A stretch of DNA of 64,000 nt, from positions 65,303,501 through 65,367,500 of the forward strand of contig CM057469.1 in NCBI GenBank assembly GCA_030035585.1, given 5' to 3'. This document shows, piece by piece, positions 23,541 through 34,238 of this stretch. The position numbers and the translations under genes are program-made. Within the stretch, counting starts at the first letter, position 1. Each line of letters opens with the position of its first letter. The notes under the pieces were generated by a model. It made no database searches. It was not told where the DNA came from and saw only the letters and a program-made list of their open reading frames with translations. Origin of the DNA: Dugong dugon. Lineage: Eukaryota; Chordata; Mammalia; Sirenia; Dugongidae.

Positions 23541-24034
23541 AACTTTTCTTAACTGTTGTGCTTTAAGGGAAAGTTTACAATTCAAGTTAGTCTCTCATAC
23601 AAAAATTTATACACACATTGTTATGTGACCCTACTTGCTCTCCCTGTACTGTGACAGCACACTCCTCCTTTCCACCCCGGATTTCCCGTGTCCATTCAAC
23701 CGGCTCCTGAGCCTCTCTGCCTTCTCATCTCACCTCTGGATGAGAGCTGCTCATTTAATCTCATGTATCTACTTGAGCTAAGAAGCTCACTCTTCATGAG
23801 TATTATTTTATGTTCCATAGTCCAGTCTAATCTTTGTCTGAAGACTTGGTCTCAGGAATGGTTTTAGTTTTGGGCTAACAGAGAGTCCAGGGCCCCTCCA
23901 GTCTCAAACAATTAAGTCTGGTCTTTTTACTAGAATTTGAGCTCTGCACCCCATTTATCTCCCGCTCCATCAGAGACTCTCTGTTGTGTTCCCTATCAGG
24001 GTGGTCATTGTGGTAGCCCGGCACCATCTAGTTC
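23541..24034 (-). mobile_element. L1 3' UTR (about 0.5 kb), 5'-truncated
   Basis: On the minus strand it aligns with 38740-39205: GACCAGACTTAATTGTTTGA, ACAATGTGTGTATAAATTTT and TGTAAACTTTCCCTTAAAGC. The flanks TAGAATGAATTTTTTTAA (23523-23540) and TAGAATGAATTTTTTAA (24035-24051) form a 17-bp duplication. Confidence 0.92.
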
Positions 24035-24051
24035 TAGAATGAATTTTTTAA

Positions 24052-24459
24052 TCCTAGCATTACAAAGTCTCCCTGGCTTATTCCTGGGAAAGTAGCTGAA
24101 TGAGTTCAGAAACAGCAAACATGAATTACTATTACTAGGAGAGTCAGACAATTTTAGAAAATGTTTTTAATTGACCAAATACTCTCAGCAGTGAGAAAAA
24201 GAAATAAGATTTGGAAATTTCAGACTCTGTGACCCAGCAGAGGAATCCTGGACTGCAGAATACATAAAATTTTAAACTAAAAAAAAAAAAAGTCAGAGGC
24301 CTACATATAATAGATTAATTATGACTTTCAAAAATTTGGACTGACTTATGAAGAAATACTTCATTAGTTGTGAAATATACGTTCCTATTTCTGAAGCAAC
24401 ACTCTATTATAAAGTTCAATTTGAAGTTCTATCAGATGTCATTTTTAGTATCATCTATT
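24052..24459. other. Unique sequence with a short A-run
   Basis: No repeat or gene is recognised. Confidence 0.4.
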
Positions 24460-25464
24460 TTATTAGTTTTCTATGGCTGCTGTAGCAAATTACCATAAAT
24501 CTAAAAACTTAAAGCAACACACATGTATTATCTTACAATTCTGGAAGTCATATGTGTGAAATAGGTCTGACTGGGTATGATGGTTAATTTTATGTGTTAA
24601 CTTGGCTATGCTGTGGTTTCCAGTGGTTTGGCCAAACATAAGTATGCTTGCTGTCAAGCATGGAGTAGTTACATATGTTTAGATAAACTGGCCTTGGCTG
24701 GAGCAGATTATTTTACATAAATAATATAATATAATGTAATGTAATGTGAAGTAATCACATTCCATAACGCAATCTAATATAATTAATCAATCAGCTGAGG
24801 TTATACAAGTGTAGGATGGATCCTAAACATAATGACTTCTGAGTTATAAAAACATCAGAATAGACACACAGACACACGGGGGTCAGCGGGGAGGACAGAC
24901 ATCATGTGAGGATTGACTATAAGCCAAGGAATTCCAAGGAACACCCGGGGCTACTGATAAAGAAGGAATCTACAGGCTGAGACCTTGATTTGGACTTTAA
25001 GCCTCCAAAATTGTGACAAAATAAATTTTTGTTCTTTAAAACCACTAATTGGTGGTATTTCAGTCACAGCAGCAGTAGATAACTAAGACAAAGGGATAAA
25101 ATCAAGAGGTTAGCAAGGCTGCTTTCCTTTCTGGAGGCTAAGGAAGAATCCATTTCCTTTTCTTTTCTAGCTTCTAGAAGCTGCCCACGTTCCTTGGCCC
25201 ATGGCCCCTTCTTCCATGCTCAAAGCCAGCTATAGCAGGTAGAGTCCTTCCCACATTTCATCATTCTAACCTTTATATCTGCTTCCTTCTTCTACTTTTA
25301 AGGACCCTTTGATAACAGTGGGCTCATCTAGATGATCCAGAATAATCTCCCCAACCTTGATTCCATATGCTGCCCTAATTTCCCTTTGCCACGAAACTTA
25401 ACATTTCACATGTTCCAGGGGTTAGGACATGGACATCTTTGGAAGACCATTATTCTGCCTACCA
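24460..25464 (-). mobile_element. MaLR/MLT1-like LTR, interrupted
   Basis: The plus strand shows the reverse complement of an MLT1-like LTR: TATTAGTTTTCTATGGCTGC, AAGCTGCCCACGTTCCTTGG-type middle and TATTCTGCCTACCATG end. It is split at 24577/25092 by another LTR. Ancient, no coding capacity. The exact family name is not certain. Confidence 0.7.
24578..25091 (+). mobile_element. Solo LTR (MaLR-type) nested in an older LTR
   Basis: It begins TGATGGTTAATTTTATGTG and ends GATAACTAAGACA, the TG...CA form of an LTR. A TATA-like TTATAAAAA near 24845 and AATAAA at 25020-25025 lie in the right order for U3-R-U5 on the + strand. Flanking GGGTA and GGGAT(A) may be a decayed 5-bp duplication. No internal retroviral region is present, so this is a recombined solo LTR. 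Confidence 0.75.
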
Positions 25465-25637
25465 TGTGTACAGTCTTTAGTTTGCATAAAACTGGAAAAC
25501 AGAAAAATTCATAAGAATTTCAGTAATCAAAACTGCCTTTCATCAGATAAATTTTTGCTGATAGAAATTTCTGGCCAGGAAAAAAGTTTTAAATCTTTAC
25601 CTAGAGGATCCTTTGGTAGAATTTTACAGGTACTATT

Positions 25638-25770
25638 GAAGAAAGATGTGGCAGTCTGCTTCCGTAAATATTACAGCCTTGGAAACCCTATGGGGCAGTT
25701 CTACTCTGTCCTATAGGATAGCTATGAGTCGGAATCAACTCAATGGCAGTGGGTTTTGTTTTGGTTTAAG
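25638..25770 (+). mobile_element. Afrotherian SINE, 5'-truncated
   Basis: Starts inside the body at GAAAGATGTGGCAGTCTGCT and runs to the tail GGCAGTGGGTTTTGTTTTGG. The tRNA-like head is absent. Confidence 0.9.
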
Positions 25771-26359
25771 TAAATATTGTCATAAAGCTATCATTTATGT
25801 TACTGACATCAGCAATTTAGTTATACATCTAAATGAGAAAACGTGTCAATATTGTTAGACCTTTCTATGCATGTTTCCTGCTTCCACAGAGTGTTAAGCA
25901 GGCCTGGATTCCATCCGTTTCCTTACAGATGTTAAATGTCTCCAATGCAAAAGGCTGGAGGTATGCTTAAAATCAAAACATTAAAGTGCAAAACTAGCAC
26001 CACAATATAATAGAGAAGGGAAAAAAATCACTGTATCCCTATGCACGTTAGCTATTTGGCTTTGCACTTTAAGGAACATTACAAAGTCAAATGAGTGCTG
26101 AATTCTTTCACTTTACAGCTGGACTTTGGGTTTTGTAATACTTAGTGTTTGCTCAGTATCCCAAGTGCTTAGAAGAGCAGATGACACCCATATGCTCACA
26201 ACATTACCTGAACCTTGGTGCCATCACCTCTGAACGCCTGCTCTTCCTCAAGGTCACGCTTCTCACACTCCTGGTTGTTCTCCCCCTTGACTGTCCTCCC
26301 TTTTCTTTGCCAGTGGGACACACTTTCCTTTACATCCAGTATTTACTAGATTTAAATTG
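25771..26359. other. Unique sequence, no gene seen
   Basis: No repeat family or credible frame is recognised. Confidence 0.4.
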
Positions 26360-26903
26360 TGTCTTAGGCTGAGTTCTCCAGAGAAGCAAAATCAGTAAAT
26401 GTATAACTATATGTATAGAGTGAGATTTATCTCAACAAAATAGCCCACACAGTAGAAGAGTCAAGTCCATGGGTCAGGCTTCTCCTGATTCACACAGCCA
26501 CAGGGGCTGGCAAACCCAAGACTGGCAGGTCAGATAGCAGGGCTCTTGCTCACAGGCTGTAAAGACACATGAACCCCAAGATCGGCAGGCAAGACTTCAG
26601 GTAGGCTGCTAGCTCAGGTCCCAAGAACCAGCGATCAGATAAACAGGAGTCAGCTACAGGATCCAGAGTGAGCAAAAGCCCAGAAGTCTTGCCAGAAAGT
26701 CCACATATATTGGATGCAAACCACACCTCCAGGGAAACTCCCCTTCAACTGATTGGCTACTCACAGCCGATCCCACCATGAAGGTGATCACATTACACAA
26801 ATCTCATCATGGAGGTGATTACACCATTATATGACTGTCAAACTACATCATAACTGACAAACCACTGAGAATCATGGCCCAGCACATAACCTTAACAATC
26901 ACA
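26360..26903 (-). mobile_element. Solo LTR (MaLR/ERVL-type)
   Basis: TGTCTTAGGCTGAGTTCTCC to CCTTAACAATCACA keeps TG...CA ends, flanked by AATTG (26355-26359) and CATTG (26904-26908), a 5-bp duplication with one change. Read on the minus strand its start is the same family as the +-strand LTR at 24578. Its right end closely resembles the insert inside the DNA elements at 47613 and 62604. Confidence 0.75.
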
Positions 26904-26927
26904 CATTGCTTAAGAATAAGAAATTGA

Positions 26928-27289
26928 TGTGCTGTCACAGTATAGGGAAAGGAATTAGAGTCACATAACAATGTATGCATAAATTTTTGTATCAGAGACT
27001 AACTTGAAATGTAAACTTTCACTTGAAGTAAAAAAAAAAAAAAAAAATCATCTATATGAGACCAAATAGTCAAAAATTACTCTAAAGCAAAGATGAGAAA
27101 GTAAGGAGGCAGGGAAACTAGGTTACTGGAAATGGTACAACCAGACAGAATGAATGAGAATGATGATACATTGTGAAAAATGTAACCAATATCACTGAAT
27201 AACTTGTGTATAAATTGTTAAATGGGAACCTAATTTGCTGTGTAAACTTTCATCTTATACTCAATAAGATATTATTTAAAGAAAAAGGG
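26928..27289 (+). mobile_element. Two L1 3' tails in one insertion
   Basis: The first tail (26928-27047) ends ACTTGAAATGTAAACTTTCA plus poly(A). The second (27048-27289), of another subfamily, starts TATATGAGACCAAATAGTC and ends TGTGTAAACTTTCATC plus an A-rich end. TAAGAAATTGA flanks the pair as a whole (26917-26927 and 27290-27300). Confidence 0.7.
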
Positions 27290-27370
27290 TAAGAAATTGA
27301 ATAGGGGCCATATATAAGTTTCAAAGGCATATTACCTATTTGAAAATCCATCTTAACCCTCAGTCTTTTC

Positions 27371-27718
27371 TTGTTCTTGTTGTTAGCTGCTGTTGAGTCA
27401 CCCCTAACTTATGGCAACCTCACGCACAACTGAAGGCAACATTACCCAGTCCTGCACTGCCCCCACGATAAGTTATGGTTTGGACAACTGTGTTCCATAG
27501 GGTTTTCATTAGCTGATTTTCAGAAGTAGATGACCACGTCTTTTTTCCTAGTCTGTCTCAGTCTAGAAGCTCCACTGGAACCTGTTCAGTGTCATAGCAA
27601 ACATAAGCCCCCACTTACAGATGGGTGGTGGCTACACATGAGGTGCATTGGCTAGGAATCGAACCCAGGTCTCCTGCATGGAAGGCGAGAATTCTATCAA
27701 CAAAGGACCACTGCCGTC
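27371..27718 (-). mobile_element. tRNA-Gly-headed SINE, long form
   Basis: Reads from the RTE-like tail (TTGTTGTTAGCTGCTGTTG) through GACCACGTCTTTTTTCCTAG to a tRNA-Gly-like head (B-box complement GGAATCGAACCCAGG, then GAAGGCGAGAATTCTA). About 50 bases longer than the 3442 copy in the middle. Confidence 0.9.
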
Positions 27719-28744
27719 CACTTCTATTTTTTATGAGATTCCCATATTTAACATTTTAGCTGTCTTATTTGATCAGAGTTGAAAACTCAGGTGTTGTTAT
27801 AAGAAGACACAGACTATTATACATTACAATACTCCTTTCACTAAGTCAAGTCAGGTAATTATTTACCCACTTCTCTTTGACCTAAAGTCAGTCCCTTAAG
27901 TCCTTTGTTACTTAATCTCTTCAGCTCTGGATGGGAAAGTGACTTAGGCATTACCCCATGTATATGTTATAAGAATGTCACCCAAAATTTTGGCCATATT
28001 GTCCTTATTTTCTACGGTGACAGATATATACTTTTCTAGCATTGTTTTGATGATAGGAATGAGGGGAATACTGAACTGAGCATGGTTAAGTGGTACAAGG
28101 ATCAGGAATATTACATAAAAACCAAATGATGACTCATGGTTAAAGGAGGTGGATTCTCATCTTTGAAAATAGTTGGACTTCCTCTGTGAGATAAAATTAC
28201 AAATAGAATAAGCACATTAAGGAGATGGATGTAGAATGCCACTAAGGCATCCAACATCACATTCTCTCCTGTCTTAGACTTTACTACTGTCTTTATCACT
28301 AATTTATTTACTTCAGAGAGCCATGTGGACAAAGTATAAGATAGTTATCCTCAGTTTATGTTTGAGGACTAGAAAAGTGAGTGAATCAATTCTTAACTGA
28401 TTTCTCATATTTCAAATTCCTACTGACATTAGCTATCATGTGCACTCAAAAGCCAATGGTGTCCAATACGATTGAGAGAGTAGGAAAGGACTTCACAATG
28501 TTCCTTTGATCAAAGATTGTGCTAATGATGGGATTGGTGCTGTCTTCATGGATGACATCGTGTGTACAACCAGGAAGTATAAAACCCAGAATGGTATTTC
28601 TCAAAGTATGCTTCATGAAAATTAGTCTTAATAATGGCTCCATGTTAAAAGCGTTCTGTGATCAAAACTAATTTAGAAGAGGCTACACACCACATCTTTC
28701 TCATGGTAATAGGATCAGTCTAGCAATATATTCTTGTCTAAGTA
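27719..28744. other. Unique sequence, no gene seen
   Basis: About 1 kb with no recognised family. The short frames are uninformative. Confidence 0.4.
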
Positions 28745-29462
28745 AATGTCAACTCCATTCTTCCAGTTGCTGAAGCAAAAATCCTTGGGGCTATCTCAGA
28801 TCCTCACTTTCTCTCATGCCCTACATCCAATCCAATGGCAAAAACTATCAATGTAGCTTCAAAGTATACCCCAAGTTTGACTAATTCTTACCATTTACAT
28901 CATGACTATTTTTGTGCAAGCCACCATTGACTCTCAATTGGATTCTTTCATGGCCTCCTAACTGGTCTCCTTGCTTTCACCATGTGATCTGTTAAAATAT
29001 AAGTCAAATTATTTCAGTCTTCTGTTCAGAACCTCCCAAGGGCTTCTTGTTTAACTATGAATAATATCCAAAATCCTTATTGTGGTCTACAAGGTCCTTT
29101 GTGATCTGTCCCTTTCTACATTTCTGACTTCATCTTCTACCAGTTATGTTCCTGCTCAATCCAGTCATACTGGCTTCCATTTTATTTCCCAATCATGTCA
29201 ATCACATTCCTAAATCAGGGCTATGGCAAAGGTTTTTCTCTCTCCTTGGATTCCTCTTTCTACAAGGAGACAGGAGGCTTACTTTTTGCCTTTATTCAGG
29301 TCTCCATTCAAGTATAATATGATCATCAAGAATTGCCCTGGCCAAACAGAAAAAATAGGACACCACTCCCACTATAAGACCATATATATTTGGTCTACTT
29401 TATTCACTATTGTATCCTTAGTGTCTAAAAGAGTACGCATTCAATAAATATTTATGAATTGA
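28745..29462 (+). mobile_element. L2 LINE 3' end
   Basis: Sense landmarks occur in order: AGAACCTCCCAAGGGCTTCT, TGGTCTACAAGGTCCTTTGT, CAGGTCTCCATTCAAGTATA, and the terminal CATTCAATAAATATTTATG. Mutated, noncoding. Confidence 0.85.
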
Positions 29463-29659
29463 AACAAAAATGGCCTTAACGCAATTCCAAAATTGGAAGA
29501 ATTGGAAAGAAATATAACTGGTGTGTTACCCAGAATAACTTGCCAAAATCACTTATTTTTCAATGGGAAGGGACAAAGAATATTTGTTCAATAATCTAGG
29601 AAAGCTAGGGGAAATAACTTCTTGGGTACTGCAGAATAATTCAGTTATCTAAACCTTCT

Positions 29660-29985
29660 CAAGCCTTGGATTTTAATTCTTGCTTTGTCATTTGTGGTTG
29701 TTGTCAGGTCTTTGACTTACATACCTGAGGCTCATTTTCCTCATCTGTATAGTAGGGTTGAAGGATAATGTCTGAAAAAAGTTTAGCTCAATAAATATTA
29801 ACTGCCATTCTTAAAGTCTTTGGTTTCAATAAGCAAGTCTGTTCACACATTTGTCTTTCCATTTTAGATTGCTATGTCTTCCTGGGCTGGAGCTGTGTTT
29901 TATTTATTTGTTTTATCCCCTAAACACAGTCTGGGGTTTTATTGACCCACAAAATGTGTAATTTAATGAATGAATAATTAAATTT
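29660..29985 (+). repeat. MIR followed by an L2 end
   Basis: TGAGGCTCATTTTCCTCATC and GCTCAATAAATATTAAC (29660-29805) are MIR landmarks. TGGGCTGGAGCTGTGTTTTA and AATTTAATGAATGAATAA (29860-29985) fit an L2 terminus. Confidence 0.6.
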
Positions 29986-30530
29986 ATACCATTGTTCCTT
30001 TGGAGAATGGATTCCTATTTTTCACAGATACCATCATTCTTCATCCCCCTCAAGCAATAATAAGATAAATGAAAACAGAATAGACTTTAACAGTGTTCTG
30101 GAACTGATTTGAAAGAAGGTGGCCAAAAATATGTCTGACTAAGGACTTAGAAGACAATCCTATACTAGTTATTTTATGTGGCTTCCTATGAGTTGCTATT
30201 TATGAGCATTTATTAAAAATAGTAGAATTGAACCAAGGGAGAGTCCCATCACAATAGTTGGGGTAACTGTTCCTTATGTTATAAGTTGTACATGCCAATG
30301 GGCTGATATGGCATTGCCATATTGATTAACTGTTAAAACTTTCCATCTAGAGCATATTAACAATAGTAGAACCAGAAAATACAAAAGACATCTCCTATTC
30401 AGGCATGTAACTCTGATCTCTTGGGAAGGATATTATGCTGAATGCTTTTCTTCCATCTACGTTCCCATTAATGTTTTGTTCCTTTTATGCTTCTATACTT
30501 CTCAATATTCTATTAATTTAAGGAGGTCTA
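29986..30530. other. Unique sequence, no gene seen
   Basis: No family or frame recognised. Confidence 0.4.
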
Positions 30531-30540
30531 ATATGCTACA

Positions 30541-30857
30541 AGGGGCAGTGGGTTTCAGTGGTAGAACTCTTGCTTTCCACACAGGAGACTTGGGTTCAAT
30601 TCCTGGCCAATACACCTGAGTGGAGACTTACGTGTTACTATGATGCTAAACAGGTTTCAGTGAAGCTTCTAGACTAAGACTAGGAAGAATGGCGCAGTAA
30701 CTAACTTCCAAAAATCAGACAATGAAAATCCTATGGATCACAAAGGTCTGACTAGCAATCGATCATGGGAATAGCACAGAGCCAAGCAGTGTTTCGTTCC
30801 ATTATGCATGGGGTAGCTATGAGTCAGGGGCCAAGTAGGTGGCAGCTAACAACAATA
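30541..30857 (+). mobile_element. tRNA-Gly-headed SINE with duplication
   Basis: Head with A box in TTTCAGTGGTAGAACTC and B box GGGTTCAATTCC, body with CAGTGAAGCTTCTAGACTA, tail GGTGGCAGCTAACAACAATA. The flanks ATATGCTACA (30531-30540) and ATACGCTACA (30858-30867) form a 10-bp duplication with one mismatch. The plus-strand copy shows the tRNA-Gly relationship most directly. Confidence 0.93.
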
Positions 30858-30867
30858 ATACGCTACA

Positions 30868-31258
30868 GCTTTTCTCCAAAGGCAGTTTTTAGTGACTTCC
30901 TTGAGCCCTGTCACTGACAGGAAAAAGGTGGGGCAGGGTACAAATCAGTTAAGCAACTGTTAATGGTTTCAGAATAGAGAGTATTCAGAAGTAATTGCTG
31001 TGTGATAGGGGAGAGAATGTTATGAAGAGAATCAGAGAGGAGTTAATAAGAGTGCACAGATAAGGACTGAACGTGTAGCACAAACTAGAAATGCATTCAA
31101 GGTACTGTGAGGGCTTTTGGGGACATTTATATTTTGAAGTCTAGATAGAAGAAATACAAGGAAAACTTGAAGTACAGGCAAATAATTGTAATTAAATTTG
31201 CCTAGTTCTTCCTTCTAGAAATGAGGTAGCATGAAATAAGATAGTCTACAGGTTTTAT
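30868..31258. other. Unique sequence, no gene seen
   Basis: No family or frame recognised. Confidence 0.4.
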
Positions 31259-31455
31259 AGGCTCCTGGGTGGCACAAATGATTTGTGCTTGCCTACTAAC
31301 CTAAAGGTTGGTGGTTCAAGCCCATCCAGTAGTGCTGCAGAAGAAAGTTCTGGTGATGTGCTTCCACAAAGATTACAGCCAAGAAAACCCTATGGATCAG
31401 ATGTTCTCGTAACATATGGGGTTGCCATGAGTGGCAATCAAATCAATGACAATGG
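31259..31455 (+). mobile_element. Afrotherian SINE, GTCCCTGGGTGG type
   Basis: Head GGCTCCTGGGTGGCACAAAT, body TTCTGGTGATGTGCTTCCAC, tail around GGTTGCCATGAGTGGCAATC. The flanking TTTATAG (left) and TTTATAGG (after 31460) may be target copies. Confidence 0.9.
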
Positions 31456-31668
31456 TTAATGGATTTATAGGTCCTCTAACATTCCAGTATATGGCAACTC
31501 CACATTAGTTTTCACTCTTACATTCAGATAAGAAACGCTAACTTCTAGATAAGTAGTCTATAAAGCACTCTAAATATGTCCTTTAGCATTCTGGTAAATA
31601 AAATGAATCCCTAGGGCTAAGATAATTCAGATTAATAATTGTAATTAGTAATGGGTAATTAGTAATTA

Positions 31669-31880
31669 AGGAGCCCTGGTGGTGCAGTGGTTAAAGTATT
31701 CAGCTGCTAACCAAAGGGTCAGTTGTTTGAACCCACTAGCCACTCCACAGGAAAAAGATGTGGCCCTCAGCTTCCGTAAAGATTTACAGCCTTGGAAACC
31801 CTATGGGCAGTTCTACTCTGTCCTACAGGGTCGCTATGAGTCTGAAGCGACTAGATGGCAGTGGTTTGGTTTGGGTTTGG
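31669..31880 (+). mobile_element. Afrotherian SINE, complete
   Basis: Head GGAGCCCTGGTGGTGCAGTG, B box near TGTTTGAACCC, tail CAGTGGTTTGGTTTGGGTTT. A perfect 12-bp duplication AATTAGTAATTA flanks it (31657-31668, 31881-31892). Confidence 0.96.
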
Positions 31881-31892
31881 AATTAGTAATTA

Positions 31893-32703
31893 GTAATATT
31901 AGTAATTGCAGGAAGCAGTGGTCACTGTTAGGAAGAGATGAAGCTAACAGAACGTAGGAACTTGGAGAAGGTGTCTCCTTATGGTTTGTGGTCAGACTTC
32001 CAAGAGTGGTGCAGCATAGCTAGTGCTCAGATTTCTCTGGAGGAAGGTATGCTGTGTAGCTGGTACTTGGACCAGAAAGAGGGGCATGGCTAGCTGGTTC
32101 TGGAATTCTGATTAGACCTGGCATACCTGCTAATGAGGGTGCAAAAATAAGCTGAAAATTAGAGACAAACCTGTCCTTGACTGCCAGAGGGAAGCTGATG
32201 CAGTTCAGAACAGGATGGAAATCCTTCTCTCCCTCTTCTCACCCTCTGGACTGCCATCCATTGGCAAAAACCAACCGGAAGGCACTCTATAAAGTAGTCT
32301 AGAAAATGTAATTTCCAGAATCCCAATCTTAGCATTACAAAGTATAAAAAAAAAAAATCTTGATGCTACGATACAATATGTAAATAACTAGTAAAAGCTA
32401 TACTTTTAGTCAGTCAGCATCTATATACTTTCTCCTACCTTTCTTTAGCCTCTGTACAGCAACAACTTTATGCATCTGTCTAACAAGATGCGAGTATCCT
32501 TCACAGAAGTGAAGACTCACTTCTTCAAAAAGGATGTACAAAGTTCCATCCCATCTGTGGATGATGTTATTCTTCTAATTCATCTATAACCCAACCTGAA
32601 TATTCTGTAATATAAAGACTAGATTTTAAAGTTTGCCACTAAAAACAACCACTACATAAAAAATAAGAGGAAGATGGAGGGATGGAAAATTCAGTATAGA
32701 CAT
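31893..32703. other. Unique sequence, no gene seen
   Basis: No family recognised. It grades into the TA tract. Confidence 0.4.
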
Positions 32704-32729
32704 TTTATATATAATATATATATTATATA

Positions 32730-32793
<64 letters not shown>

Positions 32794-32803
32794 ATATATA
32801 ATA
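32704..32803. repeat. (TA)n microsatellite
   Basis: Nearly pure TA dinucleotides with a few TTT interruptions; they produce a false Ile-Tyr open frame on the minus strand. Confidence 0.97.
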
Positions 32804-32961
32804 TGGAGTCCTGGTGACACAGTGGTTAAGAATTTGGCTGCTAACCAAAAGGTCAGCAGTTCGAGTCCACCAGCTCCTCCTTGGAAACCCTATGAGGCAG
32901 TTCTACTCTGTCCTATAGAGTTTCTATGAGTTGGAAACAACCCAACAGCAATGGGTTTGGT
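32804..32961 (+). mobile_element. Afrotherian SINE, GAGCCCTGGTGGC type
   Basis: GGAGTCCTGGTGACACAGTG to CAGCAATGGGTTTGGTTTA, short form lacking the central GAGAAAGATGTGGCAG piece. Confidence 0.95.
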
Positions 32962-32982
32962 TTATATATTAAATATATATAA

Positions 32983-33164
32983 AGCCTCTCTTCCTAGTCC
33001 ATCTTAGTCTGGAAGCTCCGCTGAAACCTGTTCAGTATCATAGCAACACACAAGCTTGCACCGACAGATGAGTGCTGGCTGTACATGAGGTACACTGGCT
33101 AGGAATTGAACCCTGATCTCCCATATGGAAGGTGAGAATTCTACTACTTAATCACCACTGCCCC
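32983..33164 (-). mobile_element. tRNA-Gly-headed SINE, head half only
   Basis: Antisense from CTTCCTAGTCCATCTTAGTC to GAATTCTACTACTTAATC and CACCACTGCCCC. The RTE-like tail part is missing. Confidence 0.88.
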
Positions 33165-33730
33165 GATCACAGGACTATAGATTATATTTATAATTTTCTT
33201 TTTCTTTTACCTATTCCAGATCTTCAGCTCATCAGGGTTCTGTACATGGTAGAGTGACGCACTACTTCATTTGGGAAGAATATGAATTCTTAGTAGCAGT
33301 TCCATCATTGTATTGCTGTATTTTCCTGTTAAGTTTTACTACTGATATAAAAGGAGTCATGGAAGGACTAAAAGGTAACCCAAAGATCTCTGGGTTCCAG
33401 ATATATTGCTCTTTACTCCCTCTGTGCTATGAAAACCAAGTTTCTCCTTAATAATCAGTGTCAACAACCCAGCCAGCAAAGACACTCCCTTTTCTGTGAG
33501 ATCAGTGGCATGAGGAGCAATCTCAACTCTTCATTCAGTAGAAGTATTGTCACCTAGTAGAAGCTCTTCTCTCCTGAGAACTTCGATCTCTAAATCATTA
33601 GAGCACACAACTGCAGCTTTAGTAAGCCTAAGTTATTTAAATGGTTCATTCTGTGTAATAATGAAAAGTGCTTTTCTAACTTCAACCTTTTGATTTTCAG
33701 ACTCATGTATTCTTTACTGGTTGCTTGTTG
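33165..33730. other. Unique sequence left of the L1
   Basis: No repeat recognised; a 65-codon + frame is featureless. Confidence 0.4.
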
Positions 33731-34238
33731 AAAAGCATATCCTAGTGGAGCAAACATGGCGCCCTACACAGATGCAGCATGCTGTCCCTCTGCAGCAAAG
33801 ACCTGAAAAACTAAGTAAAACAGATACAAACGTCAATCCTGGAACCCTATGCATCAAATGAAGGAATCAGTAATACAACAAAGACAAAAGACTTAAAACA
33901 GGGAAACAGAGGCATCAATCTGTAAATGGCAACAACCTCTAAACAATACAAGGGGAATAAATGGTGTAGGTATAGAACTTTCAAATGAAGAGGAACAAAT
34001 GTGATATCAAGTAATAAAATACTTGTTAAAACTTAGGAAGATAAGGGTAAATTTCAAGGTAACCAAAAAGAAAGCTAACAAACCTACTTATCAGAATAAA
34101 AAGAAGAAAAACATAAACTCTCAGTAAACACAAAATCTATAATAACAAAAGAAAAGGAAATCCACAAACTAAGGGAACTCAGTACAGGAAAGTAAGAAGA
34201 ACAAAGAAAACATCAGCACCACAAAAAAAAAATACAAT

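Noticed and set aside
30545..30616. Possible tRNA-Gly gene
   Set aside because: The arms are mutated, it continues directly into a SINE body, and has a target-site duplication, so it is a SINE head.
32626..32820. Tyr-Ile repeat proteins here and at 49133-49375
   Set aside because: Artefacts of (TA)n tracts.
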